From contig JARBES010000123.1 of assembly GCA_030265145.1 (NCBI GenBank), positions 10,610,299-10,631,779 on the forward strand: a DNA stretch of 21,481 bases, read 5' to 3'. Below the pieces are notes generated by a model. That model made no database searches. It was given only the letters and a program-made list of their open reading frames with translations, and had not been told where the DNA came from. This DNA is from Strongylocentrotus pallidus (lineage: Eukaryota > Echinodermata > Echinoidea > Camarodonta > Strongylocentrotidae). Positions 18,809 to 21,481 of this stretch are shown here, piece by piece. The number at the start of each line of letters is the position of its first letter. Within the stretch, counting starts at the first letter, position 1. The position numbers and the translations under genes are program-made.

Positions 18809-19054
18809 AAAGCAAACGTTTGCGTGACGAACCGTTACTCACCAGAGCAAGTGAGCTCATATACATTACGCAATGAGGGTCACACGATACTTATGGATTA
18901 TCATTATCACGATGGTGAAAAGATTCTAGTAACTAGACCGGCACGAAAGGGCTATGGCTCACGAAACAGGCACCCCACATTACCGAAAATCCAAAACTTA
19001 ATGTTCGAAGATGAGATTGGATTGTTTAAGAAGGAAATCGAAATGAATGCCTAG
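18809..19054 (+). CDS. unrecognised open frame, possible exon
   Basis: Open from an upstream stop at 18806 to TAG at 19052-19054. There is no ATG at its start (GTG at 18824; first ATG is internal, encoding ILMDYHYHDGEKILV). The product includes NRYSPEQVSSYTLRNEGHT, RPARKGYGSRNRHPTLPK and FEDEIGLFKKEIEMNA. It is mixed in composition with many charged residues, unlike the AT-rich chance frames nearby. No domain is recognised and no good acceptor with a polypyrimidine tract precedes it. It may be a terminal exon, an old element fragment, or chance. Low confidence. Confidence 0.2.
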   Translation, partial: KANVCVTNRYSPEQVSSYTLRNEGHTILMDYHYHDGEKILVTRPARKGYGSRNRHPTLPKIQNLMFEDEIGLFKKEIEMNA

Positions 19055-20550
19055 AAACTATTTCATATTTTGTGAAGCCTCAAAGTTCAACCGTAATCTG
19101 TATTACAAGTATATCTTATTCTCTGAAGAAGAAAAAAAACCGTTCAACAAAACTGAGAATAAAATAAGCTAGGGGGTGGGAAGGGTAAGTGGTGTAGTTT
19201 TGTATACAATATATTCCTTGTAAGATATTTTAGCGTTCTGTATCTTTATGTGATATGACGTAGGCCCTATTTATTTTATATTTTATAATCGTAACCAGAC
19301 CCAGAATGTTGGTCTCTTGGGTTATTGCTCTTCTAAGATAATTGACCCGCCTTCAAGGCTGCTATGTTCAATATCCTTTGTTAAATAGGAAAAGCTAGCG
19401 GCCATGTTCACCTCATTTACGCCCCTTGTTAGCTTGAATTACACAATCATTTGGGAATATGTCTCGAGGTCCTTATTTTTCAAGGACAGGATGATGGAAG
19501 ATGTAACGAATAGTCTCACTCTCGGGTCCGAAATCAGAGTCAGACAATCCATCCTCAGGCCAGACAAGATCAAGGACGATTTCAAAAATTATTTTTAACT
19601 CTCTGTTTCTTTTCTTTTGTTACACGGCAGAAAACCGGTTTGAGATTTGCTGCATTAAAGGTGAGATTCGGCAACCATGGCATGACGTAAATGAGCGCGT
19701 CACAACATGGAACTTATACCCGGTGCACACGAGGCGTCGTTTTGATTGCGTCAATACTTGCGCTAATCGAGCCTGGGAAGGCGTTAAAGCCCACACGCAG
19801 GTTGAAAATGATTTTAGCACGTTTTATTTTACAAGATCCTTTTGCGTACGTTGCCACTCTCAAATGGCTCGCCAAAGACCACAGAGGACGTAGTACGCCA
19901 ACAACATTTGAATGGCGCCTGGTGTATTCGACTTACGAGCTTAACGGTCTTGTACTTGAAAAATGTGAGTTGAACATTTCATGACAATTATTTGCAGTAC
20001 TTTTTGGTTATTATTTTGTTGGTCAAAGCAACCCACCTCCTTCGTAATAAATAATATTATTTACAATTATCTTAGACGAGTTACTCTCGAAGATACCGTT
20101 CCACTGCCAGATCTCAAGGCTAGCTCTAGATTATTACAAGAGTTAATGTTGCATTTTCTTTCATCTATATTCATTATTCATGTTTTGATGTTACAATTCT
20201 ATTTTTTCTAAGTTGAAACTTAGGATTAACTAATTCTAGGATGTTAATTCAACTTACTATAATTAATGACGGCAGATCTATCACCTGGCTTTATGATGTT
20301 TATGCCAGTCGATAGAAGTATGGCACTAATCTGTGTCATGAAAAAGAAGAGCAAACGTTCCTTACAGTGCCGTTAATGTCCATGTGGATCAAATCACTCT
20401 CCTGCTCGTTATAAACACCCTCTGGTCTTTGCGTCATTTGTTTTCTTGAATTTTTGAAGTGCCTCTCTTCGCGATAAACCTGGTCGCTTACCAATGTTAG
20501 CGGGTCTTTTGATTTACCAGCGGCTGCTAATAGCCCTCACGTCCGGCGTG
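19055..20550. other. stretch with several short frames, none assigned
   Basis: Short plus frames at 19404-19598 (64 codons, ending RQSILRPDKIKDDFKNYF), 19691-19984 (97 codons, including FILQDPFAYVATLKWLAKD) and 19981-20211 (76 codons) lie one after another. None has a domain I know. TGACGTAAATGAGCGCGTCA near 19684 contains an imperfect inverted repeat with a CRE-like half site. GTGCACACGAGGCGTCGTTTT near 19722 looks like the kind of end sequence some DNA transposons have, but no partner was found. A degraded transposon is as likely as a host gene. Confidence 0.3.
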
Positions 20551-20653
20551 TTTATTGAAAAGGAATTTGACTCAAGACATCATGGTCGTGTCATGATGAT
20601 CAGCACGACACCATACATCGATCGTGAGGAAGTTGCTTCCGTTGAGATTGCCT
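20551..20653 (+). repeat. 103-bp direct repeat, copy 1
   Basis: Matches 20885-20987 without gaps at a 334-bp offset, 78 of 103 positions identical by my count, the left 60 bp better than the right. It holds a hairpin ATCATG / CATGAT around a 7-base GTCGTGT loop. Confidence 0.8.
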
Positions 20654-20884
20654 GAGAAGGAAAGGGTGTATCAAGGGATCGGAGGAGGGGTGCACCCCAA
20701 GATTTTTTTGTTGTTGTGCTAATTCCAAGAGCAGGCGCAAGGTATCACCGATCTAGTTCTTAGCAGTGGCGTAACAACGGGGGCATGTTGGGGATGGCCT
20801 TGTTGACTTGCTGTTTGTCAAAGGAGTGAGAGGGGTGACTCCCTAAAATTGCAGTACCCTTTTAATGCCTAGACCTACATAGTA
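20654..20884. mobile_element. spacer with MITE-like end between the direct repeats
   Basis: CAGTGGCGTAACAACGGGGGC at 20764 is of the same type as the end of the 3869 element. GAGGAGGGGTGCACCCC lies at about 20684. A matching right end was not found, so either only one end survives or the resemblance is to a solo terminus. Confidence 0.35.
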
Positions 20885-20987
20885 TTTATTGGAAAGGAAT
20901 TTGACTCAAGCCATCAGGGTCGTGACCTGATTATCAACACGACACCTAGCACCGATCTCCGAGAAGTCGCTTCTTCTGAAGTTCTCG
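20885..20987 (+). repeat. 103-bp direct repeat, copy 2
   Basis: Partner of 20551-20653. The hairpin persists as ATCAGG / CCTGAT around GTCGTGA: one stem position changed on both sides (T to G and A to C), so pairing is kept. On the minus strand both copies read an aligned frame with a shared TGA and a following AATAAA. Changes fall equally at all codon positions, which argues against coding. Confidence 0.8.
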
Positions 20988-21481
20988 TTACTCCAAACTT
21001 CCCCCCTCGTAAACTTTTCTGGCGTGATTGTGCACGTAGGCACATCTTTAAACCTTACAATGCAATCAGGTTTACGTCCTTTGACAAGACATTTATCTTC
21101 GTTTGCCAGACATTTACTACCAGGTGTAGTACGTGGGTACAGTACCTTAACGAATGTATTCCTTGAACATTCTGAATGCACTGAGTGCTACAGTTTCACT
21201 GACCATTGACAAGAAATAAATATAAATGTAGCTACAAATCTATTTTGTTACAAAGGCCCCACAATTTTTAATGACTAACCTTGACATATCAAATGCAGTC
21301 CTTCTCTCAATGTCTATAAAGGAGAGTAAACTCACTAATACCTAATACTTATAATTCTTAATTTATTTTATCTATGATCATGCTTTTCTCTAGCTTTTGT
21401 ACTATTTCATTTCGTTTTGCTCTCCTTCTTTAATAAGTTCCTTCACCATTAAGCTTTACAGACTTGGAGTTACTGTAAAAT
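20988..21481. other. right-end stretch, opposed short frames
   Basis: A minus frame 20906-21181 (91 codons) contains KCLANEDKCLVKGRKPDC and VPTCTITPEKFTRGEVW, with Cys spacing that looks structured, and ends inside the direct repeat. The plus strand has a 61-codon frame (21024-21209) followed by GAAATAAATATAAATG, a possible polyadenylation signal. I recognise neither product. The rest to the window end is AT-rich. Confidence 0.25.

Noticed and set aside
20551-20987. Minus-strand coding exon duplicated with shared TGA and AATAAA
   Set aside because: The aligned frame and stop are striking, but substitutions are spread evenly over the three codon positions, which does not fit selection on a protein.
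1-21481. CRISPR array, bacterial operons, riboswitches or rRNA
   Set aside because: Base composition, repeat types and lack of dense long frames indicate animal DNA. No regularly spaced identical short repeats with unique spacers and no rRNA-like sequence were seen.

Overview
The window looks like AT-rich intergenic or intronic DNA from a marine invertebrate; an echinoderm such as a sea urchin is my best guess. The reasons are the abundance of GA/CT and GT microsatellites, long poly-G runs, element ends beginning CAGGGGCG or CAGTGGCGTA, a LINE tail with the AAGCGCTTTG ... GCTATATAAG ... TTATTATTATT motif, and a 100-N assembly gap. The species call is inference. No bacterial features were seen, and no complete host protein gene can be defended. 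All the long open frames are repeat-derived or of chance length.

Layout. Bases 1-2800 hold a GA microsatellite, AT-rich DNA with poly-A and poly-G tracts, and a less AT-rich block near 2090-2350. About 2820-3420 is a decayed tandem array with a 200-220 bp period. A 251-bp MITE-like element sits at 3869-4119 and a degenerate telomere-like CCTAAA tract at 4351-4442. From 4775 to 6660 there are four diverged copies of an unrecognised repeat of about 520-650 bp, with a separate 75-bp tandem pair inside. Bases 6661-7215 are unassigned.

The main feature is a direct duplication. Unit A (7216-10173, cut by the N gap 10174-10273) and unit B (10466-13816) share the same order of parts: a GC-richer head, a LINE-like 3' end with an AATAAT tail, a long pyrimidine tract, an extremely conserved 250-bp island, and a tail with MITE-like ends and poly-G. 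Divergence along the pair is very uneven: about 1% in the island and clearly more than 10% beside it. Unit B also carries an extra segment of about 225 bp and a small inverted-repeat element.

Beyond the duplication lie a 5'-truncated LINE 3' end (14273-14535), another 251-bp MITE-like element (15327-15577), a CT-rich block (15855-16180), a nested inverted-repeat locus (16364-16433), and a GA/GT minisatellite of about 1.2 kb with about 19 units (17230-18460). The right end holds a few short frames of uncertain status and a 103-bp direct repeat pair whose internal hairpin shows a paired base change. No cooperating gene set is visible. The interest here lies in repeat biology and in the unexplained conserved island.
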